Origin: a virus
Direction: 5' to 3' (one strand)
Virus record (IMG/VR): IMGVR_UViG_3300030103_003268
Coordinates: 1-64,000 of that record
DNA length: 64,000 nucleotides
The notes beneath the pieces were generated by a model. The model ran no database searches. It was not told where the DNA came from and worked only from the letters and a program-made list of their open reading frames with translations. A program made the position numbers and the translations under genes. Shown here one piece after another: positions 6,472 through 14,340 of this stretch. Every line of letters begins with the position of its first letter. The first letter of the stretch is position 1.

Positions 6472-6945
6472 ATGGATGATACCACATGGGAAAGCCTCAA
6501 AATTGAGGTGAACGAATACCTAGAAGCCGACACTACGCTTGATGCTGGATTGCGTCAAGTCGTTGAATTGAACCTGCAAATCGGGACGAACAACCCCGAT
6601 GAGCGAACTGCCGCCGAAGGTGCGCTTAAAGCACTTTTGAAGGGAAGAGACGGAACTCCGTTCCGCCGAGGCCAAAAGAGCGCAGTTCCAGCCGCAGTTC
6701 GTGTTTCTATTGACCGAATCTGTGGAGTTGTTGAAGAAGCCGCTATTGGCTACTACAACCACGATGCAGTTATTGGTGCAATTACAATGAAGCACATCAA
6801 ATCTGGTGGCGGAAACTTTGATGGCGCAGAAGATTACGCTTCTGCTGTCGTTAAGCGAACCCGAAACAACCTTGGCAAAATGTTCAAGGCTGGCGATTGG
6901 GACGGTAGCGTTGATTCCCTTTTAGGCGAATCAAGCGACCTTTGA
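6472..6945 (+). CDS. Paralogue family member 3 (157 residues)
   Basis: A divergent member of the family at 2717 and 4210. It keeps the order of blocks: a short N-terminal helix (TTWESLKIEV), a central basic block (PFRRGQKS in place of FPAARRGRES), then a Gly-rich GGGNF and a C-terminal GDWDGS. It has its own promoter (6406-6420), a strong ribosome site (GGAAGGAG) and a run of hairpins behind it, so it is probably transcribed as a single gene at high level. Function unknown. Its position at the head of the rightward module and next to the origin candidate suggests an early role. Confidence 0.85.
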   Translation: MDDTTWESLKIEVNEYLEADTTLDAGLRQVVELNLQIGTNNPDERTAAEGALKALLKGRDGTPFRRGQKSAVPAAVRVSIDRICGVVEEAAIGYYNHDAVIGAITMKHIKSGGGNFDGAEDYASAVVKRTRNNLGKMFKAGDWDGSVDSLLGESSDL

Positions 6946-6970
6946 GATTAAAACCTCAAACAACCGCTTA

Positions 6971-7040
6971 TCAGGTCAATGACCTGAACAACGGGGAATA
7001 GGAGTCTAAGGACTCCTATTCTCCCCTTTTCCACAAGGGG
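6971..7040 (+). terminator. Tandem hairpins after the third paralogue
   Basis: TCAGGTC-AAT-GACCTGA (6971-6987) is followed by AATAGGAGTC-TAAG-GACTCCTATT inside GGGG/CCCC (6993-7026) with TTTT next, and then CCCCTT-TTCCAC-AAGGGG (7023-7040). The middle stem plus T-run looks like a terminator. A further GAAGAGAG/CTCTCTTC pairing extends to 7089. Confidence 0.65.
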
Positions 7041-7107
7041 GAAGAGAGGCGCATGAAAATGCTTTGCTGGCAAGGCTTTCTCTCTTCTCCCGCCTTTGGG
7101 TGGTTTG

Positions 7108-7365
7108 ATGCGTTTAGTTGAAGAAGTCTTTGTCAAAACAAAAGAAGATTTAATTTGCCAGTCTTGCGGTGTTGATATACCAAAAGACAGCAACCATCTT
7201 CTTGAGTCTTATGTTCATCATGGCGTTATTTCAACTAGTCATTACTGTTTAAACCCAAAGTGCAATCCACCTAATAATGTTCGTTTGAAGTTATTTTGGG
7301 GAACACTAGCCACAGGCGTTTCTCTGTGGTTAATCTACTTTTTCTATCAAAACGCTGCGTTTTGA
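7108..7365 (+). CDS. Zinc-ribbon protein with C-terminal membrane helix
   Basis: An 85-residue protein from the ATG at 7108, preceded by GGTGGTTTG. CQSC and CLNPKC form a zinc knuckle pair in the first two thirds. The last 25 residues (FWGTLATGVSLWLIYFFYQ) are a clear transmembrane helix, so the zinc domain would face one side of the host membrane with a tail anchor. It stands alone between a hairpin cluster and tRNA-Leu. Function unknown; a membrane-tethered host-interaction protein is plausible. Confidence 0.7.
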   Translation: MRLVEEVFVKTKEDLICQSCGVDIPKDSNHLLESYVHHGVISTSHYCLNPKCNPPNNVRLKLFWGTLATGVSLWLIYFFYQNAAF

Positions 7366-7509
7366 ATCTATTCATTCAAAGTTTGGGGGGTGGCCCCGCA
7401 ACATATACGCCCTCGGCAGGTGGGGGTATGCTTCAACAGTCGCCAAGCGACATGGTTTCACTTTTTTAATTTGAAATGGTGTGGTTTTCTTCTGTTTAAG
7501 TATTTTAAC

Positions 7510-7593
7510 GCTGAGATGGCTGAGTTTGGTTAAAAGCGCAGGGCTTAAACTCCTGTCCGTATTGGTTCGCAGGTTCAAATCCTGCTCTCAGCA
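7510..7593 (+). tRNA. tRNA-Leu (anticodon TAA)
   Basis: The acceptor stem GCTGAGA (7510-7516) pairs with TCTCAGC (7586-7592), discriminator A. The anticodon stem CAGGG/TCCTG encloses the loop CTTAAAC, giving TAA. A 13-base variable arm (class II) is followed by a T arm GCAGG-TTCAAAT-CCTGC. The CCA end is not encoded. It would read UUA codons, which are common in this AT-rich genome. Confidence 0.93.
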
Positions 7594-7601
7594 CTTTTAC
7601 A

Positions 7602-7665
7602 TGGGGAAGGTTGAACAGGGGGCTAAAGAGTAATGACCGAGTAATCGGTTTTGTTCCCTTCCCCA
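7602..7665 (+). ncRNA. Structured element between tRNA-Leu and the helicase
   Basis: TGGGGAAGG (7602-7610) pairs perfectly with CCTTCCCCA (7657-7665), and an inner hairpin CCGA-GTAA-TCGG lies at 7637-7648. It sits nine bases after the tRNA. It may be a small RNA co-processed with the tRNA, or a terminator/leader structure for the helicase gene. Confidence 0.45.
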
Positions 7666-7695
7666 CCTATTCTCTATTTTTAAGAGGTAATAAAA

Positions 7696-9123
7696 ATGCA
7701 ACACACAAACGAACAAGAAGCAATTTTCAATTGCATAGAAAAAACAGACGACCACCTAATTATCAATGCAGGTGCGGGAACAGGAAAAACAACAACAATT
7801 GTTGAAGCAGCAAATCGTATCAATGGGGAGAAAGCCGCATTCTTGGCATTCAATAAATCTATTGCTACTGAATTAGCAGAAAGACTTCCAACTGGCGTAG
7901 AAGCGAAAACCTTTCACGCCTTTGGTTTCGCTGCGATTCGTGCCGCCGGTGTCAAAACAAAGGTGAACAATTTTAAGGTCAATAACATTATCAAAGAACT
8001 TCATGGTGCTGATTTCTACATCGCCCCACTAAAGAAACTTGTTTCTCTTGTTAAGGGAAGTATGGTTAATGGAACTGACAAGAAAGCCATCAATCAACTG
8101 ATTGATGAATACAATATCAACTTCAATTCAGACCGTGAAGAACGGATTGCAGTAGAATCAATACCTGCAATTCTCACGATGTGCCGAACACAAACCCATG
8201 TCATTGATTTTGATGATATGATTTGGATGCCTATTGTTAATGACTATCCTTTCCCAAAATACGATGTTTTGTTTGTTGATGAAGCACAAGATTTTAACGA
8301 AGTGCAACGAGAAATGATTTCTTTGTGCGTTAATGGCGGTCGCTGTATTATTGTTGGAGATAAAAACCAAGCAATTTACGGCTTCCGTGGTGCTGACTCA
8401 AACTCAATTGATATGTTTCGGCAACGGCTTCTCAAAGGAGAAAGAAAAATCAGCGAATTTCCTCTTTCAATTACTTGGCGCTGTCCTAATTCAGTGGTTC
8501 GTGAGGCTAACCGATATGTGCATGAGTTTAATGCACCTGATTTTGCCGAAGAAGGAGCAGTTATCGTAGATGCTCCATTCACACCACAACGAAATGATAT
8601 GGTTCTTTGCCGATACAATGCTCCTTTGGTGTCTGCTTTCTATGATTTGATTTCACAGGGCAAATCGGCTTATGTTCTTGGTCGTGATATGACGAAGGGT
8701 TTAATTACCGCCGTTCAAAAGATTTCTAAGAACAACCACATGGGCGTTGATGAGTTTTTGCAGTTGTTCCAAAAGGACTTTGCATATAACTATCAACGGC
8801 TTCTTGACCAAAACAAAGAGAATCAAGCGATGGCTCTTGAAGATAAGCGTGATTGTATTATGATTTTTGTTCAAAAAGCAACAACTGTTGGTGGAATCAT
8901 TGAAGAGATTAAGCGTGTCTTTGATGGAAATGATAAAGGTGAAATTATGCTTTCTACTGTTCACAAGGCTAAGGGTCTTGAAGCAGACAATGTTTATATT
9001 CTCGCAACTGAGCGAATGCCCCATCCTTATGGAAGTAAGGAAGAGAACAACATTTGCTATGTAGCGATTACACGGGCTAAAAAGAACTTGTTCTATGTTG
9101 GCCCAAAACCGGGAAAAGTTTGA
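7696..9123 (+). CDS. UvrD/PcrA-type SF1 helicase
   Basis: A 475-residue superfamily 1A DNA helicase. It has Walker A GAGTGKT (residues 26-32), Walker B/motif II VDEAQD near residue 196, motif III VGDKNQAIYGFRGA, motif V STVHKAKGLEADNV, and motif VI YVAITRAKKNLFYV at the C-terminus. It is shorter than bacterial UvrD (about 720), so the 1B/2B subdomains are reduced. Likely roles are 3'-5' unwinding in replication restart, recombination or repair. An AAGAGGTAA ribosome site precedes the ATG. It opens a long rightward run of small genes. Confidence 0.95.
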   Translation: MQHTNEQEAIFNCIEKTDDHLIINAGAGTGKTTTIVEAANRINGEKAAFLAFNKSIATELAERLPTGVEAKTFHAFGFAAIRAAGVKTKVNNFKVNNIIKELHGADFYIAPLKKLVSLVKGSMVNGTDKKAINQLIDEYNINFNSDREERIAVESIPAILTMCRTQTHVIDFDDMIWMPIVNDYPFPKYDVLFVDEAQDFNEVQREMISLCVNGGRCIIVGDKNQAIYGFRGADSNSIDMFRQRLLKGERKISEFPLSITWRCPNSVVREANRYVHEFNAPDFAEEGAVIVDAPFTPQRNDMVLCRYNAPLVSAFYDLISQGKSAYVLGRDMTKGLITAVQKISKNNHMGVDEFLQLFQKDFAYNYQRLLDQNKENQAMALEDKRDCIMIFVQKATTVGGIIEEIKRVFDGNDKGEIMLSTVHKAKGLEADNVYILATERMPHPYGSKEENNICYVAITRAKKNLFYVGPKPGKV

Positions 9124-9132
9124 GGTGAAAAA

Positions 9133-9351
9133 ATGAAATATGCAGAATTTATGAAAATTACAGATAGATGGTCAGATGATGATACGATTTGTTTCTTGAT
9201 GGAATACGAAGTTTGGAACGAAATGATTAAGCGTTTTATTATGCATAAGTGGCGTGATGGTGTTGTTGAGGCAGAACACATTGAATGGTATGCTAATGAT
9301 ATATATAACAATATCATGGAATACACAGATTTGCCGGAGGGAGAAGAATGA
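9133..9351 (+). CDS. 72-residue acidic hypothetical protein
   Basis: The start has AGGTGAAAAA upstream. The protein is helical and acidic (MKYAEFMKITDRW at the start) with many Trp/Tyr residues and ends in LPEGEE, where the Glu codons double as the ribosome site for the next gene. It overlaps the next start by 4 bases. No family is recognised. Confidence 0.65.
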   Translation: MKYAEFMKITDRWSDDDTICFLMEYEVWNEMIKRFIMHKWRDGVVEAEHIEWYANDIYNNIMEYTDLPEGEE

Positions 9352-9542
9352 TTACACGAATGAATTGTCGTCATGTTGATTATGAATTAACAGCCGAAGA
9401 TTTAGAATTGAATGAAATTTACAACATCATCCATCAACACTTTGTTTGTTTGGATTGTGGTGCAATCGGTGAGCGAACCTATCGTATTCCAAATGAAATT
9501 ACTTGGAATGGTAATCAAGACACCCTGCCTTTGGAGGAATAA
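9348..9542 (+). CDS. 64-residue protein with CxxC motif
   Basis: It contains C7-x-H9 near the N-terminus and CLDCG around residues 35-39, a probable small zinc site, in an otherwise acidic protein. Translation is coupled to the gene before it (ATGA) and it ends LPLEE before the GGAGGAATAAATATG start cassette of the next gene. Function unknown. Confidence 0.65.
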   Translation: MITRMNCRHVDYELTAEDLELNEIYNIIHQHFVCLDCGAIGERTYRIPNEITWNGNQDTLPLEE

Positions 9543-9544
9543 AT

Positions 9545-10849
9545 ATGGAATCAATCGTAGCAAAGCGTGAACTCGGTAATGGCCGTTGGGACAAAGCCCT
9601 AAAGCGCAAAATGGTAGAATTATCTGTTGCTGATAACTATGATGAAGCAAAGGAAGAATGGATTGCCACCGGAGAAGTATGGTGGGCAGGAAATGAAGAA
9701 ATACCTGATTGGGTTTCTAATTCACAAATGGGACAAGGTAAATGTCTTTGTGGACATATTGTAGTTTATCACTTTCAAATCACTAACACCGAAAACGGTG
9801 TAGTTGAATGTGTTGGTAGCGACCATATCAATACTTATCTAATTATGCGAGCAATTGCAGAAGATGAAGGTATTTCTATTGATGCTATCACTGATGAGAA
9901 AATCCAAGCATGGATTGATGTGCGAACAAAATCAATGAAAGCAGAAGCATGGTGGAAAGCCAACGGTGCTGGATTTGAGATGATGTTTGATTCAGTCAAA
10001 GAAATGGATTTGTTCTTCAATGTTCGTGAAGGTGGTAAAACCAATTATAATCCCGACACTCAATGGTATGAAACTGAAAAGTATATTCGTAAGCGAGCAG
10101 ATGGTCAATTTGGTAGTCCTGAATATAAAATGGCTTCTATTGTTTGGCGGTGGAATCATCCAGATAACCCAAAGGCTCAAATCAATACGACTGGCTATCC
10201 TAACGATAACCTGATGAAGGATTTGTCTTTGTTCTATGTAATGCAAGCCCAGTATTTGCCTCGTTTTAATCGCGCTAAAAAGCGAAAAGAAGACAGAATT
10301 GCTGAATTAGCAGAACAACGACGAAGAAGGCAAGAACGCCTTGAACAAGAGCGAATTGCCCGTCAAGAACGAGAAGCCGAGCGTCAGCGTATTTACAATT
10401 TACCTGAAAATGTTGAGAAGCGTAGGCTTCAAGCAATTGAAGAAGAAAAGCGTCGTGCCGAAGCAAGAGAAATGCGACGAATCCAAGAAATTGAAGCAGA
10501 AAGAATTCGTAAAGCAAGAGCCATTAGAAAACAAATGGAACAGGAAGATACACTTAGAGACAATAACTCCGAGTTTGAGAATCTTTGTGGATATTATGGT
10601 ATTCCTGCATTTGATGAATCTTATGCTGGTAATGATTGGGAACGGGAGTTCTTGTCAAGTGTTAAAGAGCAAATGCTATCGGGCAAATCAATGTCTGACA
10701 GGCAACTTGATACAATGAAAAGGATTCTAACCCATGAACCAGCAACAACAAAACAAATTGACTACTTGATTAGCCTTGGCTATGAAGGCCCAGTTATTGA
10801 TTTAACTAAAATGGAAGCAAGCAAGTTAATTACCAAATATATTCAATAG
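9545..10849 (+). CDS. 434-residue protein: zinc site, long coiled coil, C-terminal helical module
   Basis: Three parts are visible. Residues 1-90 hold CLCGH and a later C/H, the layout of the small zinc domain seen in several phage proteins (CxCGH followed by VGSxH). Residues about 240-330 are an Arg/Glu-rich uninterrupted coiled coil. The last 35 residues (ATTKQIDYLISLGYEG, then LTKMEASKLI) match a short C-terminal module found in assorted phage and bacterial nucleic-acid proteins. The start follows the GGAGGAATAAAT cassette. Probably DNA- or RNA-associated; no enzymatic motif is seen. Confidence 0.8.
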   Translation: MESIVAKRELGNGRWDKALKRKMVELSVADNYDEAKEEWIATGEVWWAGNEEIPDWVSNSQMGQGKCLCGHIVVYHFQITNTENGVVECVGSDHINTYLIMRAIAEDEGISIDAITDEKIQAWIDVRTKSMKAEAWWKANGAGFEMMFDSVKEMDLFFNVREGGKTNYNPDTQWYETEKYIRKRADGQFGSPEYKMASIVWRWNHPDNPKAQINTTGYPNDNLMKDLSLFYVMQAQYLPRFNRAKKRKEDRIAELAEQRRRRQERLEQERIARQEREAERQRIYNLPENVEKRRLQAIEEEKRRAEAREMRRIQEIEAERIRKARAIRKQMEQEDTLRDNNSEFENLCGYYGIPAFDESYAGNDWEREFLSSVKEQMLSGKSMSDRQLDTMKRILTHEPATTKQIDYLISLGYEGPVIDLTKMEASKLITKYIQ

Positions 10850-10880
10850 ACGGATTTCGGAAGCGTGTTGTTTCGCCGTC
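10849..10880 (+). terminator. Possible terminator hairpin
   Basis: GACGG overlapping the stop codon pairs with CCGTC at 10876-10880, followed by TTTG. The stem is short, so this is tentative. The remaining intergenic DNA to 11058 holds another stem-loop (CTCAcAGAAT/ATTCTaTGAG, about 11000-11031) and no ORF. Confidence 0.35.
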
Positions 10881-11058
10881 TTTGATACCGCAGGTTTAAA
10901 AGTAAAAATCATCACTCTGGGCGCATTTGATTTGCATTAGATGGTTTTCCTGCACCTACTCACGGGGTTTTTCTAGTAAAAACGACAATCTTTTACCTCA
11001 CAGAATAGTAGTATTTGCATTCTATGAGTCGTTTATCCCCACCTTTTGAGGTTTTATT

Positions 11059-11241
11059 ATGAAATTAATGAAAGATATAATCCCACCCGACCAACAACGC
11101 TTTTACAAAAAAGAATACCTATTGCGAAGTTGTTGGGCGGAAGAAAATAGAAAAAGAATATTTAAAGAATTAAGGAGTTTAGGAATGCCTCCGTATCAAG
11201 CATTCCAAATATCAATAAAAAGGATGTATGAAAATGAATGA
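11059..11241 (+). CDS. 60-residue basic protein
   Basis: The ribosome site is TTTTGAGG and the start is MKLMKDIIPPDQQ. Lys/Arg-rich and predicted helical throughout, with PPYQAF in the second half. It overlaps the next gene by 8 bases. It may bind nucleic acid; no family is recognised. Confidence 0.6.
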   Translation: MKLMKDIIPPDQQRFYKKEYLLRSCWAEENRKRIFKELRSLGMPPYQAFQISIKRMYENE

Positions 11242-11401
11242 AGAAATTAAAAGAAAGATGTGGGAATTGCTTGATTATGCGATTTCTACTTTGAAGCACT
11301 ATGATAAAGGAGATAACCATTGGAAAGTTACGCTTTCTTTGGCTCGCCATGAAGCAAAAGAATTGCTAGAATTGACCAAATCTTTAGATGAGGAGGAATG
11401 A
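11234..11401 (+). CDS. 55-residue helical protein
   Basis: Starts MNEEIKRKMWELLDYA and ends LTKSLDEEE. One or two amphipathic helices are expected. The terminal Glu codons form the GAGGAGG ribosome site of the next gene. Function unknown. Confidence 0.55.
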   Translation: MNEEIKRKMWELLDYAISTLKHYDKGDNHWKVTLSLARHEAKELLELTKSLDEEE

Positions 11402-11403
11402 GT

Positions 11404-11634
11404 ATGGATAATTTTGTTGAAATTAAATACGGAACCATCATCTACAATGACGGGACAATTAGCAAGACCACTATTTACAATTTTAATACTGTGCAGGGTT
11501 TTCGCACATCGTGGGAAAATCGTAGCCAGTTGTCAAAAGCAGAATATCAGGCAAATGTTAAGGAATTGACTATTCAATGCCGAGAGTTTGTTGATGCTAC
11601 TGAATACCTTAACTCTTTGGGTGAGGAAGAATGA
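11404..11634 (+). CDS. 76-residue hypothetical protein
   Basis: The ATG at 11404 is chosen because it sits seven bases after GAGGAGG; an ATG at 11398 is too close to it. The first half is beta-rich (VEIKYGTIIYNDGTISKTTI), the second half helical. It ends LGEEE and overlaps the zinc gene downstream by 4 bases. No family is recognised. Confidence 0.65.
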   Translation: MDNFVEIKYGTIIYNDGTISKTTIYNFNTVQGFRTSWENRSQLSKAEYQANVKELTIQCREFVDATEYLNSLGEEE

Positions 11635-11864
11635 AGACATACAAATGCCCTAGTTGTGGTAAAACAGGCGGAATGCGTTCTGTTGAAACGGAAATTCATC
11701 AATATCCTATCTTTCCAGATGATGAAGGTAATAAAGAATATGATTCAACTAATAGTAAATGTATTTATGGAGAGTTTGAGTGTATTACATGCGTTCATTG
11801 TAATGATGAGTTTTCCGAAAGCCAATTAGCAGGAATGGTTATTGATGAGGAGGAAGAAGAATGA
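11631..11864 (+). CDS. 77-residue zinc-ribbon protein
   Basis: CPSCG at residues 6-10 and CITCVHC at about 51-57 form a zinc-ribbon pair separated by a 40-residue loop. It starts MKTYKCPSCGKTGG and ends in five Glu. It is coupled on both sides by ATGA overlaps. Probably a nucleic-acid-binding or adaptor protein. Confidence 0.7.
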   Translation: MKTYKCPSCGKTGGMRSVETEIHQYPIFPDDEGNKEYDSTNSKCIYGEFECITCVHCNDEFSESQLAGMVIDEEEEE

Positions 11865-12001
11865 ATAGCGATGAAAGAATTGGAAACGAAGTTATGTCAA
11901 TGAATGTGGCTGAATTGGCCGACCTATCAACTATTGAATTGGTTGGGTTAATTTTGAATCTTAGATTTAAACTGCGAGCATTTATGGGGGAACAACAATG
12001 A
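11861..12001 (+). CDS. 46-residue helical protein
   Basis: Starts MNSDERIGNEVMSMNVAEL. The C-terminal half is a hydrophobic amphipathic helix (STIELVGLILNLRFKL). Overlaps of 4 bases with both neighbours and the GAGGAGGAAGA ribosome site support it. Function unknown. Confidence 0.55.
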   Translation: MNSDERIGNEVMSMNVAELADLSTIELVGLILNLRFKLRAFMGEQQ

Positions 12002-12684
12002 ATATCTTTGCACTATCACGAAATCCAGTTGAAGCGGCTCAACAAATGCTTGATAAGCATATTATCAAGATGCCGACTGAAACCTGTCAAATGTTGCATA
12101 CTAATATTCTTTACATGCAATATGTTCAAGAACACGGTGAAGAACCTCAATTGAAAGACCTTAAGGCTTTTCACCTCGCCACCGAGTCAAAATTAATGAA
12201 GCCAGCCATGCTTAACCACCCCTCAACCATTTGGGCGAGGCAAACTTACGCTAATTGGAACTGGCTTTATGAACATGGCTTGGCTCTTTGTGATGAATAC
12301 ACTCATCGTTATGAGAAAAAGCATGGAACACTACAAAGAATCCTTGATTGTATTCCTTATTTTGATGTGGTGTTTGAACACCCATTTTCAAAGAAGCGAC
12401 TTCAACCAGTTTCAATTGCTATGGATGACAAATATCGTATTGATAGAGATGTGTTTTACAATACATCAAGAGTTCAGTATGGTATTGAAACTACTGAATG
12501 GGATTTTGTAATTGAATCTTATCGCCACTATTATCTTGAGGGTAAGTGGCGTATCGCTGAATGGCGCAAGAACCGTCGTCCTGATTGGTTTCCTGCAAAC
12601 CACTACGCAAAAAAATACAATGTGGGTGTTCGTGCTTATAATGCTCGTAAGCCCCGTTATCCACAACAACTGATGGAGGAATAA
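11998..12684 (+). CDS. Conserved phage-type protein, DKHxxKMxxE motif
   Basis: A 228-residue protein whose N-terminus (MNIFALSRNPVEAAQQML, then DKHIIKMPTE and TCQML) matches a family common in tailed phages, sometimes annotated as pyrimidine-dimer glycosylase-like. The conserved His, Lys and Glu near residues 20-29 could form an active site. The middle and C-terminus are rich in Trp/Tyr/Arg (AEWRKNRRPDWFP). The family's biochemical function is not established to my knowledge, so DNA repair is only a possibility. It ends LMEE before the GGAGGAATAAATATG cassette. Confidence 0.65.
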   Translation: MNIFALSRNPVEAAQQMLDKHIIKMPTETCQMLHTNILYMQYVQEHGEEPQLKDLKAFHLATESKLMKPAMLNHPSTIWARQTYANWNWLYEHGLALCDEYTHRYEKKHGTLQRILDCIPYFDVVFEHPFSKKRLQPVSIAMDDKYRIDRDVFYNTSRVQYGIETTEWDFVIESYRHYYLEGKWRIAEWRKNRRPDWFPANHYAKKYNVGVRAYNARKPRYPQQLMEE

Positions 12685-12686
12685 AT

Positions 12687-13205
12687 ATGAAAGAAGAATG
12701 GAAAAATGAATTTGAATTGTATAAGAGCAGACTTGGAACCTTCTTTAATGCCATAGGCCACAAACAAAAGATTGGTCTTTCTAATGAAGAGTTAGAAGTA
12801 ATATTTACTGCTTTCAAAAACTTTGCAGAGCAAGGAGATAGTGATTCTTTTCAACAAATATATATGAATCTTTGGAAGGAGAGACTTGCTCCCTTAAAGG
12901 AAATTATTGAAAGAGACGGCAGTGGTGAAAACTTTACTGAGGAACAAGAAAAAGAGTGGGAAAGTGTTAATTCTAGTTTTGAAGTTGCATCTTATCCTAT
13001 TAACTGTTCTTGTTGCGGTGTAAATAAACCAAATATGTTTTATATTGGAGAGCCATCTTTTACTATGGCTATGATGAAACTCAAATTTGCCAAAGAATGG
13101 GATAGGTCAATGCAAGACTTTTATGATAAACTAACCCATTGTGATGTTTGTTATATAGAATATGGCGATGATGAAGGTAATGGCGGAATTACAATTAAAG
13201 CGTGA
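12687..13205 (+). CDS. 172-residue protein with two CxxC sites
   Basis: The N-terminal 100 residues are helical and acidic. CSCCG near residue 111 and CDVC near residue 154 probably bind one zinc, enclosing a helical insertion. The start uses the GGAGGAATAAAT cassette. No family is recognised; the layout resembles small HNH-like or zinc-ribbon domains, but no catalytic His-Asn pair is visible. Confidence 0.65.
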   Translation: MKEEWKNEFELYKSRLGTFFNAIGHKQKIGLSNEELEVIFTAFKNFAEQGDSDSFQQIYMNLWKERLAPLKEIIERDGSGENFTEEQEKEWESVNSSFEVASYPINCSCCGVNKPNMFYIGEPSFTMAMMKLKFAKEWDRSMQDFYDKLTHCDVCYIEYGDDEGNGGITIKA

Positions 13206-13214
13206 GGATTGAAA

Positions 13215-13466
13215 ATGTATAATGATATTGAAATGAAAATGCTTGAGTCGCTCAAAAAAGAATTTGGAGAGACATATGAAGCACTAGAAGAAGTAATTGT
13301 GATGGATAAATTGAGAGTTGCTCAACAGTTGTATAAAAAAACCGTTGATGACTATCGGCTAAATCAATCAGCCAAAAACTACAATATGCTAACAGTTGCT
13401 ATGATTTGTCTCCAATATTGGGGCCAAAAGAAAGTGAAACTGTTTTCTCTTACGGAGGAGTTTTAA
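13215..13466 (+). CDS. 83-residue helical protein
   Basis: The ATG at 13215 lies seven bases after GAGG; an in-frame TTG six bases earlier is less likely. Helical throughout (MYNDIEMKMLESLKK at the start), Lys/Glu rich. No cysteine or membrane motif. It is followed immediately by the zinc-knuckle gene. Function unknown. Confidence 0.6.
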   Translation: MYNDIEMKMLESLKKEFGETYEALEEVIVMDKLRVAQQLYKKTVDDYRLNQSAKNYNMLTVAMICLQYWGQKKVKLFSLTEEF

Positions 13467-13769
13467 ATGAAATGTGAAATTTGTAATGGAACGGGTTGGT
13501 ATAAAGTGCCAAACCATCGTCTTGAAATTATGGAAAATGTTGAATGTATGGATTGTTTAGCACATGAAAACTTCAAAGACCATCTAAAAGACGAGTTATC
13601 TCGCTTGTTAATCAACACAAGTCCACAAAAACTGGCTCAAATTGTAGCACAGTTGGTCGTCAATTCGGTGGATAGAAACGAGAACGACGACATTCAGCGC
13701 ATTGAGGGTATCATTCATACGAAAAATGCTTTAAATGCGCTCACGCTAGCAGAAGCGTATTCGCAGTGA
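13467..13769 (+). CDS. DnaJ-type zinc-knuckle protein (100 residues)
   Basis: CEICNGTGWY at residues 3-12 is a CxxCxGxG knuckle of the type found in the DnaJ central domain, paired with CMDC at about residue 27. The remainder is helical. It lies directly before tRNA-Arg, with a GGAGG ribosome site formed by the end of the previous gene. It may be a chaperone-related or nucleic-acid adaptor. Confidence 0.65.
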   Translation: MKCEICNGTGWYKVPNHRLEIMENVECMDCLAHENFKDHLKDELSRLLINTSPQKLAQIVAQLVVNSVDRNENDDIQRIEGIIHTKNALNALTLAEAYSQ

Positions 13770-13781
13770 GAATGGTCGCAT

Positions 13782-13856
13782 GGGTGTATGGTGTAATGGA
13801 TAGCATTCTGGCCTTCTAAGCCGGAGATTCGGGTTCAAATCCTGATACGCCCGCCA
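13782..13856 (+). tRNA. tRNA-Arg (anticodon TCT), CCA encoded
   Basis: Acceptor GGGTGTA (13782-13788) with TACGCCC (13846-13852), discriminator G, and an encoded CCA (13854-13856). The anticodon stem CTGGC/GCCGG encloses CTTCTAA, anticodon TCT. T arm TCGGG-TTCAAAT-CCTGA. It reads AGA, a favoured Arg codon in AT-rich genes. Confidence 0.94.
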
Positions 13857-13907
13857 TTCTCGTTGTATCGCCAACTTTCTGAGACGGACTCCCCGCTTTT
13901 TGGATTC

Positions 13908-13915
13908 TTTAAATA
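13908..13915 (+). promoter_or_regulatory. TATA box for the 13969 operon
   Basis: TTTAAATA lies 54 bases upstream of the ATG at 13969, matching archaeal TATA spacing with a leader of about 28 bases. A GGACTCC sequence lies further upstream (13885-13891) but not adjacent to it. Confidence 0.5.
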
Positions 13916-13968
13916 GAGTCGTGGGAAGTTCGTTTCACCTAGAGGTAAATTAAAAAAGAGGAATAAAA

Positions 13969-14340
13969 ATGCACACAGAACAAGAAACAATACAAACCGT
14001 GTTGCTCAATGTAATGTTGAACAATGACGGTGCAACAACCGAAGAATTAAAAAACGCTTTGATTCATGCTGGCTTGATTAAGCCAACATCTAATAGTATG
14101 GATAACACAATTAGAGCAGGAATGATTGCTTTACAAAGACGATTTGCTAAGCAATTTGATATTATATTGCATAAAATTAATCCACATATTAGACAAAGAA
14201 AATATATTCCCTTTGAAAAGGCTAAGCAATTTTGCATAGATAATCTTTTAGAAGAGATGTATGATGAAGACGGAAACCAAATTGGATATTATTTCCAACA
14301 CCCAGTAGCAATAAGTAAAGAGAGGATTGATTTAATATGA
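13969..14340 (+). CDS. 123-residue protein, possible winged helix
   Basis: The N-terminal 65 residues (HTEQETIQTVLLNVML, then GATTEELKNALIHAGLIK) have the helix-turn-helix look of a small winged-helix DNA-binding domain. The C-terminal half is basic and aromatic and ends FQHPVAISKERIDLI. It is the first gene after a TATA box, with AAGAGG upstream, and overlaps the next gene by 4 bases. Perhaps a regulator; unproven. Confidence 0.6.
   Translation: MHTEQETIQTVLLNVMLNNDGATTEELKNALIHAGLIKPTSNSMDNTIRAGMIALQRRFAKQFDIILHKINPHIRQRKYIPFEKAKQFCIDNLLEEMYDEDGNQIGYYFQHPVAISKERIDLI

Noticed and set aside
6323-6511. Rightward ORF upstream of the third paralogue
   Set aside because: It spans the promoter and the real ribosome site of 6472 and is basic/low-complexity.
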